Source of the DNA: JAJPKK01 sp963807015
Lineage (GTDB): Bacteria; Pseudomonadota; Alphaproteobacteria; Rhizobiales; Xanthobacteraceae
Reading direction: 5' to 3'
Length of the DNA: 64,000 bases
NCBI GenBank assembly: GCA_963807015.1
Contig: CAWEAS010000034.1
Coordinates: 806,001-870,000 of the forward strand
Shown: positions 8,174-17,501 of the stretch, one piece after another
Layout of the letters: the number at the start of each line of letters is the position of its first letter
Position numbering within the stretch: the stretch's first letter is position 1
Translations under genes and position numbers: made by a program
The notes under the pieces: model-generated
What the model was told of the DNA's origin: nothing
Seen by the model: the letters and a program-made list of their open reading frames with translations, nothing else
Databases searched by the model: none

Positions 8174-8686
8174 TCAGCCTTGTCGGCTGTGCGCGGCGTG
8201 CTCCTTCCAGAAATCGGCCTGCAGCGCCGCCGATTCCTCCTCAAGCAGCGGCCCGATCACCTCGACAGCGCGCTGGCCGGCGCCGAACACGACCCGGCAC
8301 GGCAAGTCGAGTGTCGGGTTCTCCGCATGTGCGCCGGTCATGGCCTTGAGATTTCTCTCGCTCTGACCGTAGACCACGCGGCCGATGCCGGCCCAGTAGA
8401 GCGCGCCGGCGCACATGGCGCAGGGTTCCGCCGACGTGTAGAGGGTGCAGTTCGCGAGGACGTCGGCGCCGTAGGTGCGCGAGGCACGGCTCGCGATGAG
8501 GCGCTCGGCATGCGCCGTCATGTCCCTCCCCTCGGCGGTGAAGCCGTTGCCCTGCTCCATCAGCACGGCGCCGTCCGGGTCGACGAGGATCGCGCCGAAC
8601 GGATGATCACCGCCTTCGCGCGCACGCCGCGCCACGTCAAAGGCACGGCGCAGAAATCCTTCGTGAGCACGCATATCGACGGCCAT
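8174..8686 (-). CDS. Nucleoside/nucleobase deaminase (CDA fold)
   Basis: A 170-residue zinc deaminase of the cytidine/guanine deaminase superfamily. HAE at 59-61 provides a zinc His and the proton-shuttling Glu, and PCAMC provides the zinc ligands Cys89 and Cys92. The start (FLRRAFDVARRAREGGDHPFGAILVD) and YWAGIGRVVYGQSE are typical of guanine deaminase or TadA-like proteins. The ATG at 8686 is preceded by GGAGA. The family includes guanine deaminase, TadA and pathway deaminases acting on ring-derived amines; this member's substrate is undetermined. It is the first gene of the minus-strand run that continues with the amidohydrolase. Confidence 0.87.
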   Translation of the reverse strand: MAVDMRAHEGFLRRAFDVARRAREGGDHPFGAILVDPDGAVLMEQGNGFTAEGRDMTAHAERLIASRASRTYGADVLANCTLYTSAEPCAMCAGALYWAGIGRVVYGQSERNLKAMTGAHAENPTLDLPCRVVFGAGQRAVEVIGPLLEEESAALQADFWKEHAAHSRQG

Positions 8687-8818
8687 TGCCCTGTTTCTCC
8701 GTTCGGTTGCGCGCAGGCATAAGGCTTGACCCGGTTGCGCGCCAGCGGATGTTTTGGCACTCAATGAACAAAACTTAGCCTTGCGTCCGGCTCGCTGCCA
8801 CGAGGCGCGGAGATCAAA

Positions 8819-10291
8819 TTGGACAAGCTTGCTGTCGGCACGTTTGGCGCGCTCGCCGCCGCGAAGATTGCTCTCCTCGTCGTGTTCGGGCCGGTCTTCA
8901 CGCCGGATTCAGCGGCCTACATCGGGATGGCGGAGACCATGCGGACGAGCAGCGCGTGGCTCCATCATGTCGATCTCGGCTCGACCTTTGCGCCGGCCTT
9001 CGCCTTTCGCATCGTCGGTTATCCGGCAGTGATTGCCGCGACAATGGCGATCGCAGGAACCGCGTGGCCGTATCTCCTGGTGGCGGTCCAGTCCGCGATC
9101 TCGCTCATCGCAGCCGCGGCGACGCTGCAGCTTGGCCGCGACCTTGGCCTCGATCGCCGCCTTGCGCTCATCGCCGCGGTCGCCGGCGCGACCTCGATGC
9201 AGCTCACGCTCGACCAGTGCATCCTGACCGACAGCCTCAATGCGAGCTTCACCATTCTGGCCACCGTGCTGATCGTTCAAGGTGTCCGTGCCGGTTGCCC
9301 GCTCGGCGCCGCCCGCGCCCTTGCAGCCGGTCTGCTGATCGCGCTGGCGTTCCTGTTGCGCGAGGTCATGCAGGTGCTGATCGTGTTGCTCGTGCCGCTG
9401 CTGGCGGTGCGCGTCGCGACCGCCACGGGCGCACGGCTGCGCACATGCGCGGCGGCGGTGCTCGTGGTCTTGCCTCTGTTGGTGACAGTGGAGGCTTACA
9501 AGCAATGGAACGTCTACCGCACCGGCGAACGTTTCGTCACCACCGGCGGCCAGACCACGCTGCTTGAGGGCTTGGTGGTTGCGCTGGAGCGCAATCCCGG
9601 CTTGTTCGACGCTGACACGCCGCTCGACCGCGCCCTGCGAAGCCACATCCGCTACCGCACATTGGCGGAAATCGTCGCGGTGAACGAGGCATTGTTCCAT
9701 GAGGGGTTCAAGGCGACCGATATCGCGCGGCTCGTGACCGCACGCTACTTGGCGGCCTGGCGCGAGCAGCCGTTGGCCATGCTGTCGATGCTGCGCTCGA
9801 CCTTCAGCGAGAACCAGGCAAAACTTGCGGTTCGTCCGGTCACCGCGGCGTGCGAGATCATCGAATGGGGTCATAGCGAACCGCAATGCCCCGATTACCG
9901 CGACACCTACCAGAAGCTCGCCCGGGCGCCCGGCTCGATGACTCCGGCCGACATCGCTATCTTTGTCGCGGTGACGGCACAGAACACGGCGTCGATCATC
10001 GTGTTCGCCGTTTTCCTGATCGGCGTGCCGGTGCTCGTGGTCGCACGTCTCGGCGCCGCCTGGCGTCGGTGCCAACGGCCGCCAGATTTTGCCGAGCTGC
10101 TGTTGGTCGGCGCATTGTGGGCGCTCTATTGCGGATGGGACATTGCGTATTCGTTGATCCACTTCGAGAACCGCTACCTTGCGCCCGTTATCCCTCTATC
10201 GGTCTTTGGCGGACTGTTCGTGATCCAGGAAATGGTGCGGCTGCGGCAACCGCAGTTTGCCGTCGCGAAAGTGCCGCGCCATGAATCGTGA
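8819..10291 (+). CDS. Multi-pass membrane protein, GT-C glycosyltransferase-like
   Basis: A 490-residue membrane protein with roughly ten hydrophobic segments (for example residues 6-25, 66-105, 140-165, 180-200, 212-230, 385-410 and 435-475). The first loop, TPDSAAYIGMAETM, has the acidic residue and spacing seen in GT-C enzymes that use polyprenyl-phosphate sugars. The start is TTG at 8819 with GGAG 8 nt upstream. It overlaps the heptosyltransferase gene by 11 nt, so the two share a job in LPS or other surface glycan assembly. No strict family motif was recognised, and the acceptor is unknown. Confidence 0.72.
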   Translation: MDKLAVGTFGALAAAKIALLVVFGPVFTPDSAAYIGMAETMRTSSAWLHHVDLGSTFAPAFAFRIVGYPAVIAATMAIAGTAWPYLLVAVQSAISLIAAAATLQLGRDLGLDRRLALIAAVAGATSMQLTLDQCILTDSLNASFTILATVLIVQGVRAGCPLGAARALAAGLLIALAFLLREVMQVLIVLLVPLLAVRVATATGARLRTCAAAVLVVLPLLVTVEAYKQWNVYRTGERFVTTGGQTTLLEGLVVALERNPGLFDADTPLDRALRSHIRYRTLAEIVAVNEALFHEGFKATDIARLVTARYLAAWREQPLAMLSMLRSTFSENQAKLAVRPVTAACEIIEWGHSEPQCPDYRDTYQKLARAPGSMTPADIAIFVAVTAQNTASIIVFAVFLIGVPVLVVARLGAAWRRCQRPPDFAELLLVGALWALYCGWDIAYSLIHFENRYLAPVIPLSVFGGLFVIQEMVRLRQPQFAVAKVPRHES

Positions 10292-11336
10292 CGCCGAGAG
10301 CGCAGCCACTCGCAACGTTGCGCCGGCGGCGAGCCCGATCCTCATCGTGCCCTACATGTGGATCGGCGATTTCGTCCGCGGCCACACCGTGGTGCGACTG
10401 CTGCGCGCGCGCTTTCCCGATCGGCCGATCGATGTGCTGACCACAAAGATGGTCTCGCCGCTGCTCGACTACATGCCGGGCGTGCGCAAAGGCATCGTGT
10501 TCGACCTGCCGCGCAAACGCTTGGCGTTTTCCGCACACCGGGCGCTCGCCAAACTCTTGTGCGCCGAGCACTACGGCGATGCCCTGATCATGCCGCGCAC
10601 GTGGAAATCGGCGCTGGCGCCATGGCTTGCCGGCATTCCACGTCGCACCGGGTTCGTCGGCGAAATGCGCTTCGGCCTCATCAACGACCTGCGTCCCGGC
10701 GAAAAAGCCTTGCCGCGCATGGTCGATCGCTGCGCGGCGCTGGCGCTGCCCAAAGGTCAACCGCTGCCGGAGCTCCCGCTGCCGCAGCTTGTCGTTCCGC
10801 CCGACGCGCTGCCGCCGTGGCGGAGCCGGATGAATCTCGCCGTTGACGGGCGCCCCGTGGCGGTGCTCGCACCTGGCGCTGTCGGTCCGTCGAAACGATG
10901 GGGCGGCTTCCGCGACCTCGCGGAACAGCTCGTGGCGCGGGGCTTTTCGATCTGGATCGTCGGCGGCCCCAACGAGCAAGCACTTGCCGCCGAGATCGTC
11001 GCCGGCAAGGCGCATAGGCGCGACCTCACCGGCGCTGATCTGCGAAATGCGATCCTCGCGATGGCCGCGGCCGACGTCGCGGTCTCAAACGATTCCGGCC
11101 TCCTCCATGTGGCGGCCGCGATCGGAACGCCGTCGATCGGAATTTTCGGGCCGACCAGTCCATGGCATTGGGCGCCGCTCAATCCGCTCGCCGCCGTCAT
11201 CGAGACCGCGACCGCGCTGCCGTGCCGCCCATGCCACAAGCCGACCTGCCGGCTCGGCCATCACCGCTGCATGCGCGATATTTCCGCCGACACGGTCGCG
11301 GCCGCGGTGTTTGCCGCGTGCCCAGCCTCCGCATGA
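10281..11336 (+). CDS. waaF: Lipopolysaccharide heptosyltransferase family (GT9) protein
   Basis: A 351-residue GT9 glycosyltransferase, most like LPS ADP-heptosyltransferase II. It shows the N-terminal ILIVPYMWIGDFV strand-loop, GIPRRTGFV near residue 120, the sugar-nucleotide site VAVLAPGAVGPSKRW near residue 200, and the C-terminal VSNDSGLLHVAAAIGTPSIGIFGPTSP block that is the best family signature. The CRPCHKPTCRLGHHRCM stretch near the end is the cysteine cluster also seen in WaaF (CPPC...H..C). It acts on the cytoplasmic face of the inner membrane. The ATG at 10281 lies inside the end of the preceding gene; an earlier in-frame start at 10257 is less likely. Confidence 0.85.
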   Translation: MNRDAESAATRNVAPAASPILIVPYMWIGDFVRGHTVVRLLRARFPDRPIDVLTTKMVSPLLDYMPGVRKGIVFDLPRKRLAFSAHRALAKLLCAEHYGDALIMPRTWKSALAPWLAGIPRRTGFVGEMRFGLINDLRPGEKALPRMVDRCAALALPKGQPLPELPLPQLVVPPDALPPWRSRMNLAVDGRPVAVLAPGAVGPSKRWGGFRDLAEQLVARGFSIWIVGGPNEQALAAEIVAGKAHRRDLTGADLRNAILAMAAADVAVSNDSGLLHVAAAIGTPSIGIFGPTSPWHWAPLNPLAAVIETATALPCRPCHKPTCRLGHHRCMRDISADTVAAAVFAACPASA

Positions 11337-11364
11337 GCACCGACGAACTCGCGCACGAGCGTTG

Positions 11365-11379
11365 TTAACGCTTCATTTA
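11365..11379. promoter_or_regulatory. Possible CtrA site (one mismatch)
   Basis: TTAA, seven bases, then TTTA in the 123-nt gap between the heptosyltransferase and TPR-sulfotransferase genes. This is one base off the alphaproteobacterial CtrA consensus TTAA-N7-TTAA. It lies about 80 nt before the sulfotransferase start. It is weaker than the site before minC and could be chance. Confidence 0.25.
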
Positions 11380-11459
11380 CCATAAACTCATAGAGACAGG
11401 TGCCGGGGCGATGCGAGAAGCGTGAGCAATCTTAGCGAGCGCTTGTTCAGGAGAGCGTC

Positions 11460-13418
11460 GTGGCCAATCCGCAGTCCGCACGGTCGAACGTCGACCCCGC
11501 GAAGGCAGCCCCATCCGTCGATGCAGACCTCGTCCCCGCCATGTTTGCGCAAGCGTTAGCGTTTCATCGGGCAGGCCGGCTCGACGAGGCGGTCGAATTT
11601 TATAATCGCATCCTCGCGGTCGCTGATCTTCCTGCGGTTCATTCCAACCTCGGCGTCGCGTTGGCGAGCTTAGGCCGCTTTGCCGAAGCCGAGGCAGCGT
11701 ACCGCCGCGCCATCGCGCTGGCGCCGGACTACGCTCAGGCCCACAACAATCTCGGCAACGCCCTCAAGGCGCTCGATCGCCTCGATGAAGCGGCGGCGGC
11801 ATTTCGGCGCGCCATCGCCCTTCAAGCGAATTATCCGGAAGCCTATTCGAACCTCGGCGTCGCCCTGATGGGGCTTGGCCGGCTAGACGAAGCGGAGGCA
11901 GCGTACCGCCGCGCGATCGCGCTCAGGCCCGATCTCGCAAGCGCCCACAACAATCTCGGGAACGCGCTCAAGGAACAGGGCCGGCTCGAAGAGGGGGTCG
12001 CCGCCTGCCGTCAGGCCATCGCACTCCAGCCGGATTACGCAGAAGCTTGCGCCAATCTCGGAAACATTTTCAAAGATATGGGGCGGCTCGACCAGGCCGA
12101 GCGAGCGCTGCGCCAGGCACTGGCATTCCGCCCGGACCATGCCGAGACGCTGTCCAATCTCGGCAATGTGCTCATGGATCAAGGCCGCGTTGCCGACGCC
12201 GAGGCGATGTTGCGCCGGGCGACCATCCTCAAGCCGGAATTCGCCGGGGCGCACAATAATCTGGGGCTTGCGCTCAAGGAGCTGGGACGCTTCGAGGAGG
12301 CGCGACAGGCCACGGAAACCGCCATTCGACTGGAGCCGCGCAAGACCTCCTATTACTGCAATCTCAGCGAAATCAAACGCTTTGCGGCGGACGATCCGCA
12401 TGTGGCAGCCATGAAGGCGCTCGCAGCGGACGAAGCCTCGCTCAGCGAAGCGGACCGCATCGCGATCCATTTCGCCCTCGCCAAGTTCTACGAGCAGACC
12501 GGCGCGAAGCCCGATGCCTTCCGCGAATTGATCGCCGGCAATGCCCTCAAGCGGCGCCAGGTCGGCTATGACGAAGCGACGACGATGCGGCAAATCGAGC
12601 GCATCGAAGCGGTGTTCTCACCGGCGTTGATGCAGCGCCATCAGGGCGCCGGCCTCCGCGCACGCCTCCCGATCTTCATCCTCGGGATGCTGCGCTCGGG
12701 AACGACGCTCGTCGAGCAGATCCTCGCAAGCCATCCGGCCGTCTTCGGCGCCGGCGAACTCAAGCTGTTCGACCGCAGCATTGGTACCCTCGGCCAATCG
12801 ACGCCATCCGGCAACAATTTTCCGGACAGCATCATGGCGCTGCCGACCGAATGGTTTCGCGATCTCGGCGAACTTTATCTGACAGAGCTTGTGGCGCTCG
12901 CGCCGCACGCCCAGCGCATCACCGACAAGATGCCGTCAAATTTCCTGTTCACCGGGCTCATCCACCTCGCCCTGCCGGATGCCGTCATCATCCACACCGT
13001 GCGCGATCCGGTCGACACTTGCGTGTCATGTTTCTCGCGTCTTTTCAGCGAAGGGCAGAAGCATACCTATGACTTGGGCGAGCTTGGCCGTTATTACCGG
13101 CACTACCAAGCCTTGATGGCGCATTGGCACCGCGTGTTGCCGGCGGGGCGCATCCTCGACGTTCGTTACGAGGACGTCGTCGCGGATGTGGAAGGATCGG
13201 CACGGCGCATCCTTGATCATTGCGGCCTGCCATGGGATGCACGCTGCCTCGACTTTCATCGCACCGAGCGGCCGGTGCGGACCGCAAGCGCGACCCAGGT
13301 GCGTCAGCCGATCTACCAGACCGCGGTCGGCCGCGGCGGCGGCTATGCCGAATTTCTCGCTCCGTTGATGGCGGCGCTCCAAGGCGACCCCGTTGGGTCG
13401 AAGGCGATGACGCCGTAG
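11460..13418 (+). CDS. TPR-repeat sulfotransferase
   Basis: A 652-residue fusion. Residues about 25-290 are seven to eight tetratricopeptide repeats (units such as GRLDEAEAAYRRAIALRPDLASAHNNLGNALK). Residues about 400-640 are a sulfotransferase domain: PIFILGMLRSGTTLVEQILA near 402-421 is the PAPS 5'-phosphosulfate loop, TDKMPSNFLF follows, and HTVRDPVDTCVSCF is the 3'-phosphate binding block. The family transfers sulfate from PAPS to proteins, lipids or sugars; the TPR part probably selects the partner. The start is GTG 11460 with a GGAGAG ribosome site. It follows surface-glycan genes, so an envelope or exopolysaccharide acceptor is plausible but not shown. Confidence 0.9.
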   Translation: MANPQSARSNVDPAKAAPSVDADLVPAMFAQALAFHRAGRLDEAVEFYNRILAVADLPAVHSNLGVALASLGRFAEAEAAYRRAIALAPDYAQAHNNLGNALKALDRLDEAAAAFRRAIALQANYPEAYSNLGVALMGLGRLDEAEAAYRRAIALRPDLASAHNNLGNALKEQGRLEEGVAACRQAIALQPDYAEACANLGNIFKDMGRLDQAERALRQALAFRPDHAETLSNLGNVLMDQGRVADAEAMLRRATILKPEFAGAHNNLGLALKELGRFEEARQATETAIRLEPRKTSYYCNLSEIKRFAADDPHVAAMKALAADEASLSEADRIAIHFALAKFYEQTGAKPDAFRELIAGNALKRRQVGYDEATTMRQIERIEAVFSPALMQRHQGAGLRARLPIFILGMLRSGTTLVEQILASHPAVFGAGELKLFDRSIGTLGQSTPSGNNFPDSIMALPTEWFRDLGELYLTELVALAPHAQRITDKMPSNFLFTGLIHLALPDAVIIHTVRDPVDTCVSCFSRLFSEGQKHTYDLGELGRYYRHYQALMAHWHRVLPAGRILDVRYEDVVADVEGSARRILDHCGLPWDARCLDFHRTERPVRTASATQVRQPIYQTAVGRGGGYAEFLAPLMAALQGDPVGSKAMTP

Positions 13419-13593
13419 CATTGCTTCAAAAGCGCATTTCCGGCGCAAATTAAAGGCGCCGGCCGCGGACCGAATGGCCCATCGTGGGCGTCATATCCGT
13501 CCGGAGCGATCGGCTCCTGGCATAAATTTTGAATATACGCCCGTGTCTTTGCCCCCTTTGGGGCGAAGGGCGCTTGCGCGCTTGGGAGTCGGC

Positions 13594-14694
13594 GTGGCTT
13601 CGATCCGGTTCGAGTCGGTCTGGAAGCGATACGGCAGCTTGACCGCTGTCGAGGACCTCAACCTTGCCTGTCCCGAGGGCGAGATGCTCGCTCTCCTCGG
13701 CCCGTCCGGTTGCGGCAAGAGTTCCACCGTCAAAATGGCTGCCGGCATCGAAGAGGTTTCCGCCGGCGAGATCTTCTTCGGCGACCGTCCGGTGTCGGAG
13801 CTCACGCCGAAGGCCCGCAATATCGCGATGGTCTTCGAAGATTATGCGCTCTATCCGCATTTGACGGTGCGGGAAAACGTCTCGTTTCCCTTGCAGGTGC
13901 AAGGGCTGCCGTCGGCGGACATCAAAGCGCGCGTCGATGAAGTGCTCAACCTCCTGGGCCTGCATTCCATCGCGGATCACTCCGTCAACGGGCTCTCGGG
14001 CGGGGCGCAGCAACGCATCGGCATCGGCCGCGCGCTGGTGCGCGATCCCGAACTCATTCTGTTCGACGAACCGCTGTCCCATCTCGATGCCGACCAGAAG
14101 ATTCATCTGCGCGGCGAGATCAAACGGCTGCAGAAGCTCAGCGCCGTGACCTCGATCCTGGTCACCCACGATCAGACGGAAGCAACGGCATTGGCCGACC
14201 GAATCGCGGTCATGAACATCGGCGTGCTGCAACAGGTGGCGACGCCGCGCGAACTTTACGAGCGGCCGGCCAACATCTTTGTCGCCAATTTCATCGGCGA
14301 GCCGCCAATGAACATACTGCGGCTGCGCGCGCAGGACGGCGGGCTCGTGATCGCTGCCACCGGTTGGCCGCTCAAGCTTGATGACCAAAAGACAAGGCTC
14401 GCGCTCGCGGTCGGCGGCACGGGAGACGTGATTGCCGGCATCAGGCCGGAGCACGTCATGCTCGCTCCTGCCGCCGAAAATCAATTCCGGGCGATCGTCA
14501 CCTATTGCGAGCCGCGCGGCGATGTCGATCTCGTCATCGTGCGCACCGTCGAAGGCGACCCGATCGAGATCGTCGCCGAGGTGCCAGGCCCGTCGCACCT
14601 CCGACAACAGGACCTCGTCGGCATCGAATTTTCGCCGCGCCACATCTACCTGTTCGCGGCTGCGAACGGCCGCAACCTCGAACGTCCCGCATGA
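13594..14694 (+). CDS. ABC transporter ATP-binding protein (MalK/UgpC type), subunit 1
   Basis: A 366-residue ATPase of a carbohydrate-type importer. Walker A is GPSGCGKSS (36-44), the signature is LSGGAQQR, Walker B is LILFDEP, and the switch His is present in LVTHDQTEA. The C-terminal third is the TOBE/MalK regulatory domain (AGIRPEHVML). The start is GTG 13594 with GGGAG 6 nt upstream. Earlier in-frame codons exist back to 13474, but the added residues have no family match. The stop overlaps the start of the second ATPase as ATGA, so both are made together, probably as a heterodimer. Confidence 0.9.
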   Translation: MASIRFESVWKRYGSLTAVEDLNLACPEGEMLALLGPSGCGKSSTVKMAAGIEEVSAGEIFFGDRPVSELTPKARNIAMVFEDYALYPHLTVRENVSFPLQVQGLPSADIKARVDEVLNLLGLHSIADHSVNGLSGGAQQRIGIGRALVRDPELILFDEPLSHLDADQKIHLRGEIKRLQKLSAVTSILVTHDQTEATALADRIAVMNIGVLQQVATPRELYERPANIFVANFIGEPPMNILRLRAQDGGLVIAATGWPLKLDDQKTRLALAVGGTGDVIAGIRPEHVMLAPAAENQFRAIVTYCEPRGDVDLVIVRTVEGDPIEIVAEVPGPSHLRQQDLVGIEFSPRHIYLFAAANGRNLERPA

Positions 14695-15884
14695 ACGTGC
14701 ATGCGGGTTTTGCACGCGGTGCCGTCGCCGAGACTCCGTGCGACCTCGAGGTCCGCGGGATTACCAAGAATTTCGGCACCGTGGCGGCGCTGCGCTCGGT
14801 GTCGCTCGCGGCGCGCCCAGGCGAACTGCTGGCGGTGACCGGCGCCTCCGGGGCCGGCAAGACCACGCTGTGCCGGATCATCGCGGGCCTCGAAACGCCG
14901 GACAAAGGCAGTTGTCGGATTGCGGGTCGCGACGTGACGTTCGTGGCACCTGGCCGGCGGCACATCGCCTACATGTTCGAATCCTACGCGCTCTATCCGC
15001 ACATGACGGTGCGCGCGAACGTCATGTCGCCGCTGCTCGCGCCCAACGGACGCGGCGCCGACGTCGCCGCGGTCGATGCGCTGCTTGCGCTTCTCGAAAT
15101 CCCACATCTCGCCGATCGCATGCCGGCGCAGTTGTCCGGCGGCCAGAAGCAGCGGGTGGCGCTGGCGCGCGTGCTCGTGCAGCACCCGGCCGTGACCCTG
15201 CTCGACGAGCCGATCTCCCATCTCGACGCCAAGCTTCGCCACAAACTACGACGCGAGATCCGCCGCCTCGTCACGGCGCGGCCGTCGCCGACGCTCTGGT
15301 GCACGCCGGATGCCATGGAGGCGCTGTCGATCGGCGACCGCGTCGCCGTGATCGACCAGGGCCGCATCGAACAAATGGCGACGCCCGATCAGATTTGGCG
15401 CCGGCCGGCGAGCCTGCACGTGGCACGCCTGGTCGGCGATCCGCCGATGAATTTGTTGCACGGGCACATCGAGGCCGAAGGACCCGCTGGCGCGATGTTC
15501 GTCAGCAGCGCGCTTCGGGTCGCGCTGTCGCCGAAGCTCGCGGCTGCTGCCGCAAGTCTGCGCCAGGCGCCCGCTGTGCTCGGGGTGCGCCCCGACCTCG
15601 TTCGCGTCGTGCCCGTCGGCGCCCCGGCCACCGCTCCGATCGAGATTTATTCCCACGAACCGTTCGGAAAATACGTGATCGTGACCGCGCGGCTCGGTGA
15701 TGCGCTCGTCAAGGCGAAGATGCGCGAGGACATCGATGCGGCGATCGGCGCTGCCGCTGGCCTGGTGCTGCCCGCCGCGGGCTTCGCGCTCTTCGACGGA
15801 TCGAGCGGGACTCTCATCGAATCGGACGGCGACGGGGCCCAGGATTCTCTCGGGGACACGCAATCATCGGCGCGCCCCGGTTAG
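14691..15884 (+). CDS. ABC transporter ATP-binding protein, subunit 2, switch His replaced by Pro
   Basis: A 397-residue ATPase paired with the preceding one. Walker A GASGAGKTT (51-59), signature LSGGQKQR near 148-155 and Walker B TLLDEP are intact. At the H-loop the sequence is TLWCTPDAMEA: Pro206 stands where the catalytic switch histidine (THD) should be. In heterodimeric ABC importers one site is often degenerate, so this subunit may bind but hydrolyse ATP poorly. A regulatory domain follows (VLGVRPDLVRVV). The start overlaps the stop of subunit 1 by 4 nt. The binding protein gene follows after 86 nt. The two-ATPase layout recalls glycerol-type GlpST importers, but the substrate is not known. 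Confidence 0.88.
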   Translation: MNVHAGFARGAVAETPCDLEVRGITKNFGTVAALRSVSLAARPGELLAVTGASGAGKTTLCRIIAGLETPDKGSCRIAGRDVTFVAPGRRHIAYMFESYALYPHMTVRANVMSPLLAPNGRGADVAAVDALLALLEIPHLADRMPAQLSGGQKQRVALARVLVQHPAVTLLDEPISHLDAKLRHKLRREIRRLVTARPSPTLWCTPDAMEALSIGDRVAVIDQGRIEQMATPDQIWRRPASLHVARLVGDPPMNLLHGHIEAEGPAGAMFVSSALRVALSPKLAAAAASLRQAPAVLGVRPDLVRVVPVGAPATAPIEIYSHEPFGKYVIVTARLGDALVKAKMREDIDAAIGAAAGLVLPAAGFALFDGSSGTLIESDGDGAQDSLGDTQSSARPG

Positions 15885-15970
15885 CCTTTTTCGCAAACGT
15901 TGTGTTGGCGGGTCCGGCGTCGGCAACACAATTCGACTTCAGACGCCGTTTGATCGTAAAGGAGAGCAAA

Positions 15971-17377
15971 ATGACATTACGTATTTTTGAGCTGCCCTGG
16001 GCAAGCGCGGCAGCCGTCATTGCTGCCTTCATCGCGACCGGTTCGGTGGTGCACGGGCAGACCTTCTATACCGAAGCCGCCAAGCCCTACGCGGGAAAGA
16101 CCATCCACGTTCTCGACGAAATCACGCCGTTGCAGGAAACGCTGTCCAAGATCGTGCCGGAGTTCACGAAGGAGACCGGCATCATCGTCGAGTGGGAGCT
16201 GCTCAACCACTTCGAGGTGATCAACAAAGGCCAAGCCGACATGCTGTCCGGCCGCGGCTATTACGACGCGGTCATGCTTCACGGCTTCCAGTTCGGACCG
16301 ATGCTGGCCGCGAACGCGATCCGGCCGATCGACGACCTCGTCAAGAACACGAAGCTGGCGAACCCCGGCCTGAACACCGACGATTTCATTCAGAAGCCCT
16401 ACCACACCACGGCTTTCGCCAATGGCAAGCAGTACGGCTTCATCAACTGGGACTACAACGAGGTCTATTGGGCGCGTGCCGATCTGCTCAACGATCCGAC
16501 CGAGAAGGCGGCGTTCAAGGCGAAGTACGGCTACGATCTCGCCCCGGCCAAGACCATCGAACAATTGCACGACATCGCCGAGTTCTTCACCCGCAAGAAG
16601 GGCGCGATGCTCGCCGGCAAGCCGCTGGAGGCCGACTTCTACGGCATCGTGATCGAAGGCATCAAAGGCGGCTCGACGTTCTTCTCGCTGTGGAACAACT
16701 ACATCAAGAACTACGGCGGCGACATCATGGACGCGAACGGCAAGCCGACGTTCGACACGCCGGACAACGTTGCCGCCATCAAGATGTGGGCATCGCTGTG
16801 GAAGTTCGCGCCGCCCGGCACGGCCGAGGCGTCACTCGTCGACGTGCCGACCATCATGGGCACCGGCATCGCGGCGCAGACGCTCGCGTGGTCGGACTTC
16901 GTGCTCGGCATCGACGTGCCGGGCAAATCGCCCTTCGCCGGCAAGTTCGTCTATGGCCCGATCCCGGCCAAGGCGGGCCACGAGGCGACGCGCGCGGCTG
17001 ACGCCGAGCCGTCGGCGGTCGTGATCAATGCGGCCAGCAAGAACCCCGAAGCCACCTTCCTGTTCATGCAGTGGCTGGTCGACAAATCGACCCAGGAGAA
17101 GCTGCTCGCCGCCGGCGGTGGCGGCGTTCCGATCCGCACCAGCTCATGGTCGCTGCCGGTGCTGTCGCAGGGGCCGTTGAGCGGATTGTTCGTCGCCATG
17201 AAGAGCACGCTCGACGTTGCAACCGCGCGGCCGAAGATGCCGAAGTTCTTCGAGATCTACGACGAGCTTTCCGGCCTCGCCCAGGAAATCGGTCTCGGCA
17301 AGGTATCCCCGGAGGACGGCGCCAAGCGCGGACAAGCGATCCTCGTCAAGTACTGCGGGCAAAAGTGTCTGCTCTGA
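15971..17377 (+). CDS. ABC transporter extracellular solute-binding protein (family 1)
   Basis: A 468-residue periplasmic binding protein. The start MTLRIFELPW has GGAG upstream and leads into a signal peptide with probable cleavage after VVHG (about residue 29). The mature protein has the family 1 pattern: KTIHVLDEITPLQETLSKIVPEFTKETG, then DAVMLHGFQFGPML, YNEVYWARADLL and ATFLFMQWLVDKSTQEKLL. It delivers ligand to the two permeases encoded just downstream. Family 1 proteins mostly bind sugars, polyols or glycerol phosphates. The linked acetamidase hints at an amide or N-containing ligand, which is an inference. The last residues (KYCGQKCLL) hold two cysteines that could form a disulfide. 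Confidence 0.88.
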   Translation: MTLRIFELPWASAAAVIAAFIATGSVVHGQTFYTEAAKPYAGKTIHVLDEITPLQETLSKIVPEFTKETGIIVEWELLNHFEVINKGQADMLSGRGYYDAVMLHGFQFGPMLAANAIRPIDDLVKNTKLANPGLNTDDFIQKPYHTTAFANGKQYGFINWDYNEVYWARADLLNDPTEKAAFKAKYGYDLAPAKTIEQLHDIAEFFTRKKGAMLAGKPLEADFYGIVIEGIKGGSTFFSLWNNYIKNYGGDIMDANGKPTFDTPDNVAAIKMWASLWKFAPPGTAEASLVDVPTIMGTGIAAQTLAWSDFVLGIDVPGKSPFAGKFVYGPIPAKAGHEATRAADAEPSAVVINAASKNPEATFLFMQWLVDKSTQEKLLAAGGGGVPIRTSSWSLPVLSQGPLSGLFVAMKSTLDVATARPKMPKFFEIYDELSGLAQEIGLGKVSPEDGAKRGQAILVKYCGQKCLL

Positions 17378-17501
17378 CCGATTGAACCGTCGACATCGAA
17401 TGCCATACCCTGACCGCGCGGTTGGGGCATGGCGTCGTTGCGGTGCAACCGCGCTCCGGTTGCGTCGGCGGTCGTTTATGCAAGCGGCTTGGGACGGGTG
17501 A

